A DNA stretch of 64,000 nt from Porticoccaceae bacterium LTM1 (lineage in GTDB: Bacteria; Pseudomonadota; Gammaproteobacteria; Pseudomonadales; Porticoccaceae). This document shows positions 26,298-36,531 of this stretch, piece after piece. The DNA is taken from positions 756,501 through 820,500 of the forward strand of contig CP127080.1 of NCBI GenBank assembly GCA_030252795.1, in the 5' to 3' direction. A program made the translations under genes and the position numbers. The notes below the pieces were generated by a model. That model had not been told where the DNA came from, made no database searches, and saw nothing but the letters and a program-made list of their open reading frames with translations. The stretch's first letter is position 1. Each line of letters begins with the position of its first letter.

Positions 26298-28238
26298 ATG
26301 CACCAGTTTCCGCTTTACCCGGTTTCCGATGAATGGCGCGATCGCGCCCATATTGATTACGTTACTTATCAGGAAATGTATCGCCGTTCGCTGGAGGATG
26401 CTGATGCCTTCTGGAGCGATCAGGCTCGGGAATTTTTGGAGTGGCAGCAGCCCTGGAGTGAGGTGTGCAGTTACGATTTTCGCAAAGGCGAAGCGAGCTG
26501 GTTCCGCGGTGGTGTGTTGAATGTTACCGCCAACTGTATTGATCGCCACCTGCTGACCCGTGCAGAACAGACTGCAATTATTTGGGAGGGTGATGATCCG
26601 GCGGATAGTCAGCGCATCAGTTATCGAGAACTGCACAAACAGGTGTGCAAGCTGGCGAATGTGTTGCGTGATCGCGGTGTTAAAAAAGGGGATCGTGTCT
26701 GCATCTATATGCCGATGATTCCAGAGGCTGCCTACGCGATGCTGGCCTGTGCACGGATTGGTGCCGTGCATTCGGTGGTGTTTGGTGGTTTTTCCCCGGA
26801 GGCGCTCAAGGATCGAATTCTGGATTCGGATTGTCAGCTGGTGATTACCGCTGATGAAGGTGTGCGTGGAGGCAAACATATTCCGCTGAAAGCCAACACT
26901 GATACTGCACTGAAACACTGCCCTAACGTGCACACTTGCCTGGTAGTTAAGCGTACCGGCGGCGATATTGCCTGGCACGAAGGTCGCGATATCTGGTATG
27001 CCGAGGCAACCGAACAGGCAGCCGAGCATTGCCAGCCGGAAGCGATGGATTCGGAAGATCCACTGTTTATTCTCTATACCTCCGGTTCCACCGGTAAACC
27101 GAAAGGGGTGCTGCACACGACTGGCGGCTACCTGCTGCAAGCAGCGATGAGCCACAAGTATGTCTTTGATTACCACGATGGTGAGGTGTACTGGTGCACT
27201 GCGGATGTGGGCTGGGTGACAGGGCACAGCTATATCGTTTACGGACCCTTGTGTAACGGTGCCACCACTTTGATGTTTGAGGGTGTGCCGACCTATCCCG
27301 ATGCCTCCCGTTTCTGGCAGGTGGTCGATAAGCATCAGGTGAATACCTTTTACACCGCTCCTACGGCAATTCGCGCTCTGCAGGGGCTGGGTGATGAATT
27401 TGTCACGCGCACTGACCGCAGTTCGTTGAAGTTGCTGGGTACGGTTGGCGAGCCAATCAATCCAGAGGCCTGGGAGTGGTACTACAAGGTGGTAGGCGAT
27501 TCCCGTTGCCCGATTGTTGATACCTGGTGGCAGACGGAAACTGGTGGTCATATGTTGACCCCGCTGCCCGGCGCCACAGCACTGAAGCCGGGCTCGGCTA
27601 CTCGTCCGTTCTTTGGTGTAGAGCCTGCGCTGTTGGATGAGCAGGGCAAGGAGATCAGTGGGCCGGGCGAGGGGGTTTTGGTGATCAAACGCTCCTGGCC
27701 TGGGCAGATTCGCAGTGTTTACGGTGATCATCAGCGCCTGATTGATACTTATTTTTCGGCTTACCCGGGTTATTACTTTACTGGCGATGGTGCGCGTCGC
27801 GATGAGGATGGTTATTACTGGATCACTGGTCGTGTGGACGATGTGTTAAATGTGTCGGGACACCGTCTGGGAACTGCCGAGGTGGAGAGTGCATTGGTAT
27901 TGCACGATGATATTGCCGAGGCTGCTGTGGTGGGTTATCCCCACGACATCAAGGGGCAGGGCATTTACGCTTATGTGACGCCGATGACTGGGATTGAGCC
28001 AAGTGATTCTTTGAAAAAAGAGTTGATTGAACTCTGTGTTTCCGAGATTGGCCCGATTGCCAAGCCGGACCAGATTCAGTGGGCGTCTGCGTTGCCGAAA
28101 ACCCGTTCCGGGAAAATCATGCGGCGCATTCTGCGCAAGATTGCCTGCAATGAACTGGAGAATCTTGGGGATACTTCAACCTTGGCTGATCCGTCGGTGG
28201 TGGATCAATTGATAGGGAATCGACTTTCCGGGAGCTAA
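26298..28238 (+). CDS. acs: Acetyl-CoA synthetase
   Basis: The 646-residue protein activates acetate with ATP and CoA through acetyl-AMP. ATG 26298 gives the family length and the usual start. Motifs: [20 protein letters not shown] (P-loop), [13 protein letters not shown] (the second Trp narrows the pocket to acetate), [20 protein letters not shown] (hinge region), and [13 protein letters not shown], whose Lys is the regulatory acetylation site in Acs. [14 protein letters not shown] is also typical. It stands alone, with a small mobile element upstream and a structured palindrome downstream. Confidence 0.93.
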   Translation: MHQFPLYPVSDEWRDRAHIDYVTYQEMYRRSLEDADAFWSDQAREFLEWQQPWSEVCSYDFRKGEASWFRGGVLNVTANCIDRHLLTRAEQTAIIWEGDDPADSQRISYRELHKQVCKLANVLRDRGVKKGDRVCIYMPMIPEAAYAMLACARIGAVHSVVFGGFSPEALKDRILDSDCQLVITADEGVRGGKHIPLKANTDTALKHCPNVHTCLVVKRTGGDIAWHEGRDIWYAEATEQAAEHCQPEAMDSEDPLFILYTSGSTGKPKGVLHTTGGYLLQAAMSHKYVFDYHDGEVYWCTADVGWVTGHSYIVYGPLCNGATTLMFEGVPTYPDASRFWQVVDKHQVNTFYTAPTAIRALQGLGDEFVTRTDRSSLKLLGTVGEPINPEAWEWYYKVVGDSRCPIVDTWWQTETGGHMLTPLPGATALKPGSATRPFFGVEPALLDEQGKEISGPGEGVLVIKRSWPGQIRSVYGDHQRLIDTYFSAYPGYYFTGDGARRDEDGYYWITGRVDDVLNVSGHRLGTAEVESALVLHDDIAEAAVVGYPHDIKGQGIYAYVTPMTGIEPSDSLKKELIELCVSEIGPIAKPDQIQWASALPKTRSGKIMRRILRKIACNELENLGDTSTLADPSVVDQLIGNRLSGS

Positions 28239-28271
28239 CTACCTTTATCGGTAGGCGTCAGTACGGAGCGA

Positions 28272-28381
28272 GACATGGATAGGGTATGACTTGCTGTGAC
28301 ACGTCGTAGACCCATCCATGGGGACTCGAGGCCAGCATCCTTGCTGGCCACGGTCACATCAAGTCATACCCTATCCATGTC
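28272..28381. repeat. Structured palindromic element, copy 1 (conserved 52-nt core, unique arms)
   Basis: Left arm 28272-28300 and right arm 28353-28381 are 29-base inverted copies with one mismatch. The core 28301-28352 contains hairpin A (CCCA-TCCA-TGGG) and hairpin B (GAGGCCAGCA-TCCT-TGCTGGCCAC). The same core length and fold occur at 48354-48405 and 48488-48539, but most of the arm sequence differs. It lies between convergent acs and comM. No other gene or terminator is visible in this gap. Confidence 0.8.
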
Positions 28382-28434
28382 ATTACCATCGGTGGGTAGT
28401 GCAAAGTTTTATTAGTCACTCTATTAGCCTATCT

Positions 28435-29931
28435 TTAACTTTCCTGATTGAGTCGGTAGCCCAGAGCTTCACTTAGGTGATTGTCCTGAATCAGTTCGCT
28501 CTGTTCCAAATCGGCAATGGTACGGGCGACTTTCAGTGTGCGGTGGTAGGCACGAGCAGAGAGTTTCAGGCGATCGATGGAGCTATCCAGCCAACTTCTT
28601 TGTTCTGTTGTCAGCTTGCAAACGGACTTTAATTCGGAGCTGCTTAGATCAGCGTTGATCTTGTTGCAGCGGTCTATTTGCTGGTTTCTGGCATCAATTA
28701 CTCGCTGACGTACCTGCTCACTGGATTCTCCCGGCTGGTGTTCGGCAGTAAGCTGTCCTTTGGGCAAAGGTGGTACCTGGATTTGCAAGTCGATGCGGTC
28801 CAGCAACGGGCCGGATATTTTCAGGCGATAGCGGCGAATCTGGTCTGGGGTACAGTGGCAACGTGATTCGCCCATATAGCCACAGGGGCATGGGTTCATT
28901 GCGGCTACGAGTTGAAAATTGGCTGGATAGTTGTGCCGTGCGCGAGCGCGGGAGATGGTGATTTCACCGCTTTCCAGTGGTTCTCGCATTACTTCGAGGG
29001 CGCTGCGGGGAAACTCTGGCAGTTCGTCCAGAAACAATACGCCACGATGGGCCAGTGAAATCTCACCGGGCTTTGGGTTGCTGCCGCCACCCACAAGTGC
29101 AGTCGGGGAGGCGGTGTGGTGGGGAGCGCGAAAGGGGCGCTGAAAGAACGGATCGCGAATGCCGTGGCCGGCCACTGAGTGAATGGCGGCTACTTCCAGT
29201 GCTTCCTGTTCGGCCATGATTGGTAGTAATCCAGGCAGGCGGCTGGCCAGCATGGTTTTGCCGGTGCCCGGAGGCCCGCTGAAAAGCAGGTTGTGGCCAC
29301 CTGCGGCGGCAATCTCCAATGCGCGTTTGGCGCGGTGCTGGCCGATGATGTCCGACAGGTCGGGGTGGTTGGCTGTTGTGTACTCGTTATCTTGCGAGGT
29401 ACTGGCAACGGGGAGTTCGGCATTTCCGTGTAAGTGAGCGCACACCTCCAGTAAATGCTTGCCGTGGCGAACTTCGGTCTGGCTGCTGAGCGCTGCTTCG
29501 TGGCTATTTGTTCCCGGCAGTATCAGGCAGCGTTTGGCGCTGCCACAGGCCAGTGAGGCGGGCAGTGCGCCGTCGATAGGGCGTAGCTCTCCGGACAGGG
29601 CCAGTTCACCCAGGAATTCGTATTGATTGAGTTTGTCGCTGGGTATCTGGCCCGAGGCGGCGAGGATGCCAAGGGCAATTGGCAGGTCAAAGCGACCGCC
29701 TTCTTTGGGCAGGTCGGCCGGCGCCAGGTTGATGGTGATACGTCGGGCCGGAAATTCAAAGTGAGCATTCAGGATCGCACTGCGCACCCTGTCTTTGGAT
29801 TCCTTAACGGCGGTTTCCGGCAGGCCGACAATGTTGAGGCTCGGCAAGCCATTTGAAAGGTGAACTTCTACGGTAACGCTGGGGGCGTGAATGCCGGATT
29901 TGGCACGGCTGTGAACAATGGCAAGAGCCAT
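28435..29931 (-). CDS. comM: ComM/YifB family Mg-chelatase-like AAA+ ATPase
   Basis: ComM is a hexameric helicase that promotes branch migration during natural transformation. The 498 residues comprise an N-terminal Lon-protease-like ChlI domain (SNGLPSLNIVGLPETAVKES, about 27-46), an AAA+ module with Walker A GPPGTGKTM (about 218-226), Walker B LFLDELPEF and sensor AAMNPCPCGY, and a C-terminal ComM-type Mg-chelatase domain with paired Cys (CPCGYMGESRCHC). It is full length, which is of interest because comM is often interrupted by elements in naturally competent species. Single gene, convergent with acs. Confidence 0.93.
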   Translation of the reverse strand: MALAIVHSRAKSGIHAPSVTVEVHLSNGLPSLNIVGLPETAVKESKDRVRSAILNAHFEFPARRITINLAPADLPKEGGRFDLPIALGILAASGQIPSDKLNQYEFLGELALSGELRPIDGALPASLACGSAKRCLILPGTNSHEAALSSQTEVRHGKHLLEVCAHLHGNAELPVASTSQDNEYTTANHPDLSDIIGQHRAKRALEIAAAGGHNLLFSGPPGTGKTMLASRLPGLLPIMAEQEALEVAAIHSVAGHGIRDPFFQRPFRAPHHTASPTALVGGGSNPKPGEISLAHRGVLFLDELPEFPRSALEVMREPLESGEITISRARARHNYPANFQLVAAMNPCPCGYMGESRCHCTPDQIRRYRLKISGPLLDRIDLQIQVPPLPKGQLTAEHQPGESSEQVRQRVIDARNQQIDRCNKINADLSSSELKSVCKLTTEQRSWLDSSIDRLKLSARAYHRTLKVARTIADLEQSELIQDNHLSEALGYRLNQES

Positions 29932-30000
29932 AACTCCTCCTTGAGTTGTGGTGGCAAACGCTCCGATGTTTGCCGGGTCATTCTTCGTCTGTGCGACAGA

Positions 30001-30252
30001 TTACTGTTTGTTGAGCTGCTGTTCCAGCGCGGCAACCTGTTGCTCAAGAGCATCCAGTTTTTCACGGGTGCGGCGCAGTACGGCTTGCTGGGCGTCAAAT
30101 TCTTCGCGGGGAACCAGGTCGAGCTGGTTAAAGGCGCTGGTCAGGGCAGTGCGCAGATGCATTTTTACTTCATCGCCCAATGCGCTGGCCCCTGGGCCAA
30201 AGGTCTGGTTGAACTGGTTGAGAAATTGTTCGAGCAGCGGGTTGGGTATCAT
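30001..30252 (-). CDS. ubiK: Ubiquinone biosynthesis accessory factor UbiK (BMFP/YqiC family)
   Basis: The 83-residue small protein has an N-terminal amphipathic helix (MIPNPLLEQFLNQFNQ), the DEVKMHLRTALTSAFNQLDLV segment and a C-terminal coiled coil (LDALEQQVAALEQQL). This is the YqiC/UbiK layout: a trimeric coiled-coil membrane-associated factor for aerobic ubiquinone synthesis. ATG 30252 is preferred over an upstream start because GGAG lies seven bases before it. It is divergent from glnK. Confidence 0.85.
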   Translation of the reverse strand: MIPNPLLEQFLNQFNQTFGPGASALGDEVKMHLRTALTSAFNQLDLVPREEFDAQQAVLRRTREKLDALEQQVAALEQQLNKQ

Positions 30253-30302
30253 AAAATTACTCCACAAAGTCAGCTGGGCATTGTAACACTTGCTGCAGAT
30301 GA

Positions 30303-30683
<381 letters not shown>

Positions 30684-30686
30684 CGT

Positions 30687-31319
30687 TTAACAGCCGTTAA
30701 AACGCATAATAATTTTTTCGGCACTCTGTTGGGGTAACGACAGCAGAGTGCTGAACAACTCCTGGTCGTTCGTCTTTCCCATCGCAAACTTTAACCCCGC
30801 TTTCGCTTGCTTGTTGCTGCTTATCTGGCAGCAGGTGATAAACAATCGGCCACGCCAGTCCGTATCGAGCCAGCTTTCTTCAACAATGGGTATGTTTGGG
30901 TAGTGCGAGCGAATGGTGGCGGCAAAAAGGCCGCTGCTGGTGTCAATAGCAATGCGATTGTCATTGTGCAGTGGCGTAGAGCCCAGACCGCAGCTGGGTG
31001 AGCGGCTTTTCAGAATAAAGCCGTGTAATTTGGATTTGGCGGCGATGTATTGATTGCAGGCATTTTGTAATGCTGAGGTGACATCCAATTCTTTCTGCTC
31101 CACGCCGAGGGCCTGCAGGCCACCATCGCTGGCGACCAATTGCACCGGTGGCCGCGGTACACCGAGGCCAGCAGCCATCTCCGGGCAAAAAGGTAGCAGC
31201 TCAAGCTGTTCTGACAGCAACGTTGTTATCAATGGTTGGTGCTTGTCTCCACCATCGTAGCGCACTTTGTCGCCGGTCAGGCAGGCGCTGACGCCTACCT
31301 TAGGTTTTTTTGAGGCCAT
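30687..31319 (-). CDS. DUF523 domain protein
   Basis: The 210-residue protein begins KKPKVGVSACLTGDKVRYDGG and has ELLPFCPEMAAGLGVPRPPV and FILKSRSPSCGLGST. These Cys-containing motifs define DUF523 (YbbK-like), which has no settled biochemical role. The conserved Cys in SACL, FCPE and SPSCG suggest metal or cluster binding (inference). It starts two bases after the SIMPL gene stop, so the two are co-transcribed, and it ends four bases from the glnK stop on the opposite strand. Confidence 0.8.
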   Translation of the reverse strand: MASKKPKVGVSACLTGDKVRYDGGDKHQPLITTLLSEQLELLPFCPEMAAGLGVPRPPVQLVASDGGLQALGVEQKELDVTSALQNACNQYIAAKSKLHGFILKSRSPSCGLGSTPLHNDNRIAIDTSSGLFAATIRSHYPNIPIVEESWLDTDWRGRLFITCCQISSNKQAKAGLKFAMGKTNDQELFSTLLSLPQQSAEKIIMRFNGC

Positions 31320-31321
31320 AA

Positions 31322-32047
31322 TCAGTCTTTGATAATCAGGTCGAAGGTGACCTGGATATTGTCTGAGTAGGTAATTTCGTCGGGCAGATATACTCCACCA
31401 GCTTTCTCCATGGAGGCGGAAGCTGCCATGAAGGCATCGGCTTGAGCCAAGTTTCTGGTTGCCATGCCAAATTCTGGAAAGCGATTTTGATAGTTGATTC
31501 TTACGATATGCCCCAACTCTGCACCATAGGCATTGGCGAGCTCTTTTGCCTTTAATTTGGAGCTTTCGATGGCATTTAACCGGGCTTGCTGGCGGTGTTT
31601 ATCTTCTTCTGACGAGTCGTATTGAATGTTGTTAATTCCCTGAATTTTTTCTGCCAAACCAAGATCCATAACGTCTGATAATTTATCCAGATTGCGAATA
31701 GTAACTACCATCGAGCGACTGGCCTGGTAGCCGATAAACTCCTGGCGAGATTGAGCGCGGTTGTATTCATACTGCGGATTTACCCGCAGTGAAGATGCGA
31801 CGATATCGTCTTTTTTAATTTTGAGTTTTAACAATTTGTCGATAAAAGCATTTACCCGGTCGTCTACTTCCTGTTTTGCGACAGATGCTTCTTTGCGGGT
31901 AGCACTGACATTAAGGTTAATGTGCGCCATATCCGGTTTTACTTTCACTTCGCCATATCCGTTAGTATGAATAAGGCGGCGGTCAAACTCGTCGGCTAAC
32001 AGAGTGGTCGGTAGTAAAACTGTAAACAGCAGTAGCAGTGCTTTCAT
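31322..32047 (-). CDS. Exported SIMPL (DUF541) domain protein
   Basis: The 241-residue periplasmic protein has a signal peptide (MKALLLLFTVLLPTTLLA), then the SIMPL/DUF541 pattern: THGYG-like THTNGYGEVKV start, VNPQYEYNRAQSRQEFIGYQ and IQGINNIQYDSSEE. Family members form oligomeric periplasmic assemblies, and some affect oxidative-stress resistance; the role here is unknown. GGAGAG lies just before the ATG. It is operonic with the downstream DUF523 gene and follows xerC by 53 bases. Confidence 0.82.
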   Translation of the reverse strand: MKALLLLFTVLLPTTLLADEFDRRLIHTNGYGEVKVKPDMAHINLNVSATRKEASVAKQEVDDRVNAFIDKLLKLKIKKDDIVASSLRVNPQYEYNRAQSRQEFIGYQASRSMVVTIRNLDKLSDVMDLGLAEKIQGINNIQYDSSEEDKHRQQARLNAIESSKLKAKELANAYGAELGHIVRINYQNRFPEFGMATRNLAQADAFMAASASMEKAGGVYLPDEITYSDNIQVTFDLIIKD

Positions 32048-32100
32048 GTCGGTACTCTCCTTTTTTGGTTTACCTAAGACTCTGTAAGTGACTCTGGGTT

Positions 32101-33018
32101 CTATTTTTTTGGCTTATTACTTTGGGCTCTCGGATGCGCTTTATCGTACACCTTAGCCAAGTGCTGAAAGTCGAGATGGGTATAAACCTGGGTAGTGGAA
32201 ATATTGGCGTGACCAAGTAACTCCTGTACCGCGCGCAAATCGCCGCTTGATTCAAGAATATGGCTGGCAAAAGAGTGGCGCAACATATGAGGGTGAACTT
32301 TACCGATCATTCCCTGAGAGATACTCAGTTGCTGTAACCGTAACTGCACGGTTCGTTGTGCAATTCGATTACCACGCTGGCTCACGAACAATGCCTGCGG
32401 TTCGTTAATGGCAACTTCTTCGCGTCGTTTAAGCCACTGCTGCAGTGCATTAATTGCATGCTGCCCAACAGGTACGATGCGCTCTTTGCGACCTTTACCA
32501 ATAACTCGTGCGGTTCTGTCGCGAAAATCGATATCGGTAATATTGAGATTGGTCAGTTCGGAAAGACGCAGTCCGGAGGAGTAAAACAGTTCGACTATGG
32601 CGAGGTCGCGGCACTGGATCCAGTCGTCGGAATCGGCGTTCAAAAATTGCTGGGTTTGGTCGGCGTCCAGTGTTTTAGGCAATTTTTTTGGTGATTTTGG
32701 TGCACTGATGCCGTTGGCGGGATTGGTTTTCAGTCTGCCGTATTTAATCTCGAAATTAAAATAAGTACGCAGGCTGGATAGCCAGCGCTGCAAGCTGCGG
32801 CCACCCAGTCCCTTTCTGTGCAACTGTGCCAGATTAAGGCGTATATGGTGGCTGTCGATAATATTGGGGCTTTGAATCTGCTGCTGTTCGCAGAATGCGA
32901 TCAGTTTGTCCAGATCGCGTAGATAATTGCTGATGGTGTGAGCAGAGAGGCCACGTTCAGAGCGCAGGTAGCGTTCAAAATCGGTGCGCGATTGTTCAAA
33001 TCCACGCTCAGTGGTCAT
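32101..33018 (-). CDS. xerC: Site-specific tyrosine recombinase XerC
   Basis: The 305-residue protein resolves chromosome dimers at dif together with XerD. It has an N-terminal SAM-like core-binding domain (about 8-95) and a catalytic domain with the full set of residues: Arg151 (SGLRLSEL), Lys175 (GKGRKER), His244 and Arg247 (HMLRHSF), His270 (LLGHANIS) and the nucleophile Tyr279 (QVYTHLD). Its place downstream of dapF-DUF484 is the conserved gammaproteobacterial order that identifies it as XerC rather than XerD. Confidence 0.95.
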   Translation of the reverse strand: MTTERGFEQSRTDFERYLRSERGLSAHTISNYLRDLDKLIAFCEQQQIQSPNIIDSHHIRLNLAQLHRKGLGGRSLQRWLSSLRTYFNFEIKYGRLKTNPANGISAPKSPKKLPKTLDADQTQQFLNADSDDWIQCRDLAIVELFYSSGLRLSELTNLNITDIDFRDRTARVIGKGRKERIVPVGQHAINALQQWLKRREEVAINEPQALFVSQRGNRIAQRTVQLRLQQLSISQGMIGKVHPHMLRHSFASHILESSGDLRAVQELLGHANISTTQVYTHLDFQHLAKVYDKAHPRAQSNKPKK

Positions 33019-33093
33019 AGTTTTCCCCTGTAGGGGTTAGAAGCTGAGCCATAACCACTGTGCTCGTTACGTTATGAAACAGCTTCCAGGCAG

Positions 33094-33783
33094 TTACTTA
33101 ATAAAACGCGGCAAGATTCGATTCAGTACTTCGGCGATGTAACTGAGGAACAGGGTGCCCATGCTGCTGCGGTAGTAGTTGGGGTCGCTGTTGCCCACCG
33201 CCAGAATGCCGTAATTCTGACCGCGACTGAGCGGAACGGCTGCAACCGATCCAACCTCGCTCGCTTGCTCACCAAACAGGAATTCCAGCTCTTCGGTACG
33301 CAATATGCCGCAGATGGCTCGGTTGCTGCGCAACAGGGTGCCTACCTGGCTGTTGGCTTCTTCCAGGCCAACCACGCGAGCAGTATTTGAAGGCAATTCA
33401 CTGTTGTTGTTCAGGAGTACCAGGCTGAAGTAAGGCAGCTGGTAATCAGTGCCCAGGCTGTCGTAGAGGGTCTCCACAACAGCGTTGAGATCTCGTGCGT
33501 CGAGCAGGTTAAGCACCAGGCGCTTGGTTTTCTCAAACAGCTTGTCGTTGGTGCGCGCGGCATCCAGCAAGTTGTTGAGTCGGTGGCGCATCTCCATATT
33601 ACGTTCCCGCAATACAGAGACCTGACGTTCGATCAGGGAAACCGCTTTGCCACTTTCATGGGGCAATTGGATAACTTCAAGCAGATCCGGGTGGTTTTCA
33701 AAGAAACCGGGATTGTTGTTGAGGTATGCCTTGATGTCGTCTTCAGAGATAGCCTTGGAGACTGTATCGGTTTCCGTGCTCAT
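33094..33783 (-). CDS. DUF484 family GAF-like protein
   Basis: The 229-residue protein has an N-terminal helical part ([20 protein letters not shown], typical of DUF484), a coiled coil (about 45-75), and a GAF-like domain (about 90-225; [19 protein letters not shown]). The family is always found between dapF and xerC in this lineage; its function is not established. The ATG overlaps the dapF stop (ATGA), so it is translationally coupled. Confidence 0.88.
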   Translation of the reverse strand: MSTETDTVSKAISEDDIKAYLNNNPGFFENHPDLLEVIQLPHESGKAVSLIERQVSVLRERNMEMRHRLNNLLDAARTNDKLFEKTKRLVLNLLDARDLNAVVETLYDSLGTDYQLPYFSLVLLNNNSELPSNTARVVGLEEANSQVGTLLRSNRAICGILRTEELEFLFGEQASEVGSVAAVPLSRGQNYGILAVGNSDPNYYRSSMGTLFLSYIAEVLNRILPRFIK

Positions 33784-34628
33784 ATTTTTATTCGCCCCTG
33801 GTACACGGTGGTTGCCGGTCCGGTCATCTTCACGGATTCCCCGTCAGCGGACCATTCAATGGTAAGACTTCCGCCCGGCAAATTGACTTTTACACGGGAG
33901 TCTAGCAGGTCTTGCAGTCGGCCGGCCACTACCGCAGCGCAGGCACCGGTGCCACAGGCGAGTGTTTCACCCGAGCCACGCTCATAAACTCGCAGGTTAA
34001 TTTCGCTGCGACTGACAATTTCCATAAACCCGGCATTCACCCGTTCGGGAAAACGCTCATGACTTTCAATGGCGGGACCCAGCCTCTCTACGTCGGCATG
34101 TTTGACGGAAGATACTTGCAACACAGCGTGTGGGTTACCCATAGAAACCGCACCAATCATGACCGACTCGCCAGCCACCTCCAGTGGGTAGAGCGTTGCT
34201 CGTTGGGGGGCCTGGAACGGTATTTTGGCGGGCTCCAGAACCGGAACGCCCATATCCACGGTAACCTGGTTATTGGCACCGGCAATCAACTCGATCAAGC
34301 CGCTGCTTGTTTCCACTTTGATGACTTTTTTGCCGGTCAGGCGCCGGTCACGCACAAACTTGGCAAAACAACGGGCGCCATTGCCGCACTGCTGCACTTC
34401 GCTGCCATCGGCATTGAAGATGCGGTAGCGGAAATCTATATCCGGTTGACTGGGCGGCTCGACGATCAAAATCTGGTCGCAGCCAACACCAAATCGGCGA
34501 TCTGCCAATTTCCTTGCTTTGGCCGCAGTCATCTCAACGACCTGAGTGATGGCATCAATCACCACGAAGTCGTTGCCGAGGCCATGCATCTTGGTGAAGC
34601 GCACCAGATTTTTTTTACTTTCAGCCAC
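33780..34628 (-). CDS. dapF: Diaminopimelate epimerase
   Basis: DapF converts LL- to meso-diaminopimelate for lysine and peptidoglycan. GTG 34628 is chosen: AAGGAAG lies about five bases upstream and the start overlaps the end of lysA, giving 282 residues and [15 protein letters not shown] at the expected distance. The two catalytic Cys are visible in QQCGNGARC (Cys81) and [10 protein letters not shown] (Cys225). It sits between lysA and the DUF484 gene, with overlaps on both sides. Confidence 0.96.
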   Translation of the reverse strand: MAESKKNLVRFTKMHGLGNDFVVIDAITQVVEMTAAKARKLADRRFGVGCDQILIVEPPSQPDIDFRYRIFNADGSEVQQCGNGARCFAKFVRDRRLTGKKVIKVETSSGLIELIAGANNQVTVDMGVPVLEPAKIPFQAPQRATLYPLEVAGESVMIGAVSMGNPHAVLQVSSVKHADVERLGPAIESHERFPERVNAGFMEIVSRSEINLRVYERGSGETLACGTGACAAVVAGRLQDLLDSRVKVNLPGGSLTIEWSADGESVKMTGPATTVYQGRIKI

Positions 34629-35898
34629 CGGTGCTTCCTTTTGCCGAATCACTGATAACCGATTCGCCGCGAATAAGGTCCTCAAAGGTTTCGCGCTCCC
34701 TGACCAGATGAAGAGTGTCGCCATCCACGATTACTTCCGCAGCGCGACCGCGACTGTTGTAGTTGGAGCTCATGGTAAATCCATAGGCACCTGCACCGCG
34801 CAGGCACAGCAGGTCACCTTCGGCGATAGCCAGATCGCGGTCCTTGCCAAGGAAATCGCCAGTCTCACAGACTGCGCCTACAATGTCGTAGCAACGGGTC
34901 GGTGCAGTGGAATTTGCATTTACCGGTTCAATCTTCATCCACGCCTGATAAAGGGATGGGCGCAGCATATCGTTCATGGCTGCATCGACTACGGCAAAGT
35001 TCTTGTGTTTGCCAAGCTTGAGCAGGTTTACCTGGGTTAGCAATACGCCGGCGTTGGCTGCAATTGATCGACCCGGCTCAACAATGAGCTCCAGATCCCG
35101 ATCTTGCAGGTAGGGCAGCAGTTGCTTGATATATTCATCCGGGGATGGAGGCGTCTCATTGTTATAGGTAACGCCGAGGCCACCACCAATATCCAGGTGT
35201 TTTAAGGCAATTCCGTTTTCGGCCAATTCATCCACCAATTTCAGTACCCGTTGCAGTGCGTCTACAAAGGGAGCTGCTTCGGTAAGCTGGGAGCCGATAT
35301 GGCAATCCACGCCGATAACTTTCAGGTTGGGCAATTCAGCGGCGCGTTGGTAGGTTGCCAGGGCATCGCTGATATCTATGCCGAACTTGTTGTCTTTAAG
35401 ACCAGTGGAGATATACGGGTGGGTTTTGGCATCTACATCCGGATTTACGCGCAGGGAAACAGGCGCTATTAAACCCTGTTCACCGGCAACACGGTTGAGT
35501 ACTTCCAGCTCCTCACGGGATTCGACGTTAAAGCAGTGAATACCTGCTTGCAGGGCGCGAACCATCTCATGCGGCTGCTTGCCGACACCGGAAAAGACCA
35601 CTTTGGCTGGGTCGCCACCGGCTCGAATGACTCGCTCCAGCTCACCCACAGAAACAATGTCAAAACCCGCACCCAGTTTTGCCAGTACATCAAGAACACC
35701 CAGGTTGGAGTTTGCCTTGACGGCGTAGCAGATAAGGTGAGGTCTGCCCTTCAATGTGTCTGAATAGGCGTTAAAGTGTCGAGTCAGGGTCGCTCTGCTG
35801 TAAACATAGGTTGGGGTGCCGAAACGGGCGGCAACCTCGGTCAGGGAAACCTGCTCTGCATAAAGCTGGCCGTCATCCCCGGTATTAAAATGATCCAT
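34621..35898 (-). CDS. lysA: Diaminopimelate decarboxylase
   Basis: LysA decarboxylates meso-diaminopimelate to lysine. The 425-residue fold-type III PLP enzyme shows YAVKANSN (PLP Lys61), HIGSQ, the GGG-type phosphate loop [20 protein letters not shown], and [14 protein letters not shown] with the Cys-Glu pair contributed across the dimer. [14 protein letters not shown] closes the pocket. It is followed by dapF with a short overlap and preceded by the lptM lipoprotein gene. Confidence 0.97.
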   Translation of the reverse strand: MDHFNTGDDGQLYAEQVSLTEVAARFGTPTYVYSRATLTRHFNAYSDTLKGRPHLICYAVKANSNLGVLDVLAKLGAGFDIVSVGELERVIRAGGDPAKVVFSGVGKQPHEMVRALQAGIHCFNVESREELEVLNRVAGEQGLIAPVSLRVNPDVDAKTHPYISTGLKDNKFGIDISDALATYQRAAELPNLKVIGVDCHIGSQLTEAAPFVDALQRVLKLVDELAENGIALKHLDIGGGLGVTYNNETPPSPDEYIKQLLPYLQDRDLELIVEPGRSIAANAGVLLTQVNLLKLGKHKNFAVVDAAMNDMLRPSLYQAWMKIEPVNANSTAPTRCYDIVGAVCETGDFLGKDRDLAIAEGDLLCLRGAGAYGFTMSSNYNSRGRAAEVIVDGDTLHLVRERETFEDLIRGESVISDSAKGSTGG

Positions 35899-35930
35899 GG
35901 AAGTTGTCTCTGCAGCGTTCTGGCTAGGGC

Positions 35931-36071
35931 CTAGATGGCTTGTGATGGATTGTTGAATGCGCTTTCGGGCTCGGCAGGTACCAATGGCCCTTTGTTGCCA
36001 CAGGCGGACAGCGTCAATACCGAAATCAGCAGGACAGTGATCGAAATCAGGCGTCGTACAATAGTCATCAT
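35931..36071 (-). CDS. lptM: Small lipoprotein LptM (YifL/LppL family)
   Basis: A 46-residue frame on the minus strand reads MMTIVRRLISITVLLISVLT followed by LSACGNKGPLVPAEP. LSAC is a lipobox, and CGNKGPL after the lipidated Cys is the signature of the short lipoprotein always found before lysA in gammaproteobacteria. In E. coli this protein (LptM) helps LptD form its native disulfides during LPS transporter assembly. The first of two adjacent ATGs is annotated. It lies 32 bases upstream of lysA and divergent from cyaY. Confidence 0.88.
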   Translation of the reverse strand: MMTIVRRLISITVLLISVLTLSACGNKGPLVPAEPESAFNNPSQAI

Positions 36072-36104
36072 TTAGCTTCTTGGTGTGTCAGCGTATAAAC
36101 CGAA

Positions 36105-36137
36105 AAGTATACCGACCCATTGCTGGCGCGTATACTT
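36105..36137. promoter_or_regulatory. Inverted repeat in the lptM-cyaY divergent intergenic region
   Basis: AAGTATAC at 36105-36112 and GTATACTT at 36130-36137 are perfect inverted copies 17 bases apart. Each contains a TATACT -10-like box on opposite strands, so divergent lptM-lysA and cyaY promoters may overlap here. Matching -35 boxes are poor. Confidence 0.3.
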
Positions 36138-36206
36138 CTGGCATCAAAACAGTATGCCAGGGTCTGTCCATAGGCTCTGGGGCTTCTTTAAGGATTTAAA
36201 GTAATT

Positions 36207-36527
36207 ATGAACGAAAGCGCATTTTCCCAACTGGCCGACCAATTGATGATTGATATTGAAGAGGCGGTGGATGCCAGTGGCGCCGATATTGATTGTGAGG
36301 CCAACAATGGCGTGCTGACCCTGACTATGGAAGAAAACGGCACTGTGGTGATTGTATCCCGGCAATCAGCGGTTGCTCAGATCTGGGTAGCTGCAAAGTC
36401 AGGTGGGTTTCACTTCAACTGGCAGGAAGATAAGTGGGTGTGTTCAACCACTGGTGAAACATTGCCAGAGCTAATGACTCGAGTCTGCACCGAACAATCC
36501 AGCGAACCGGTGGTTTTAAAATTTTAA
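36207..36527 (+). CDS. cyaY: Frataxin-like iron donor CyaY
   Basis: The 106-residue protein has the frataxin layout: an acidic first helix (AFSQLADQLMIDIEEAVD) that binds iron, strands ending in IVSRQSAVAQIWVAAKSGG, and FHFNWQEDKWVCSTTGE. CyaY modulates Fe-S cluster assembly on IscS-IscU. It is divergent from lptM-lysA, a conserved neighbourhood. Confidence 0.93.
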   Translation: MNESAFSQLADQLMIDIEEAVDASGADIDCEANNGVLTLTMEENGTVVIVSRQSAVAQIWVAAKSGGFHFNWQEDKWVCSTTGETLPELMTRVCTEQSSEPVVLKF

Positions 36528-36531
36528 AGTT

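Noticed and set aside
26241-27731. Long open frame (496 codons) on the minus strand opposite acs
   Set aside because: It is antisense to a gene with unmistakable Acs motifs, has no domain-like composition, and its ends follow the codon structure of acs.
28325-28434. Copy 1 of the palindrome as an ordinary terminator for acs or comM
   Set aside because: No T-run follows either arm, and the related copies lie beyond existing terminators; a termination side effect is still possible.
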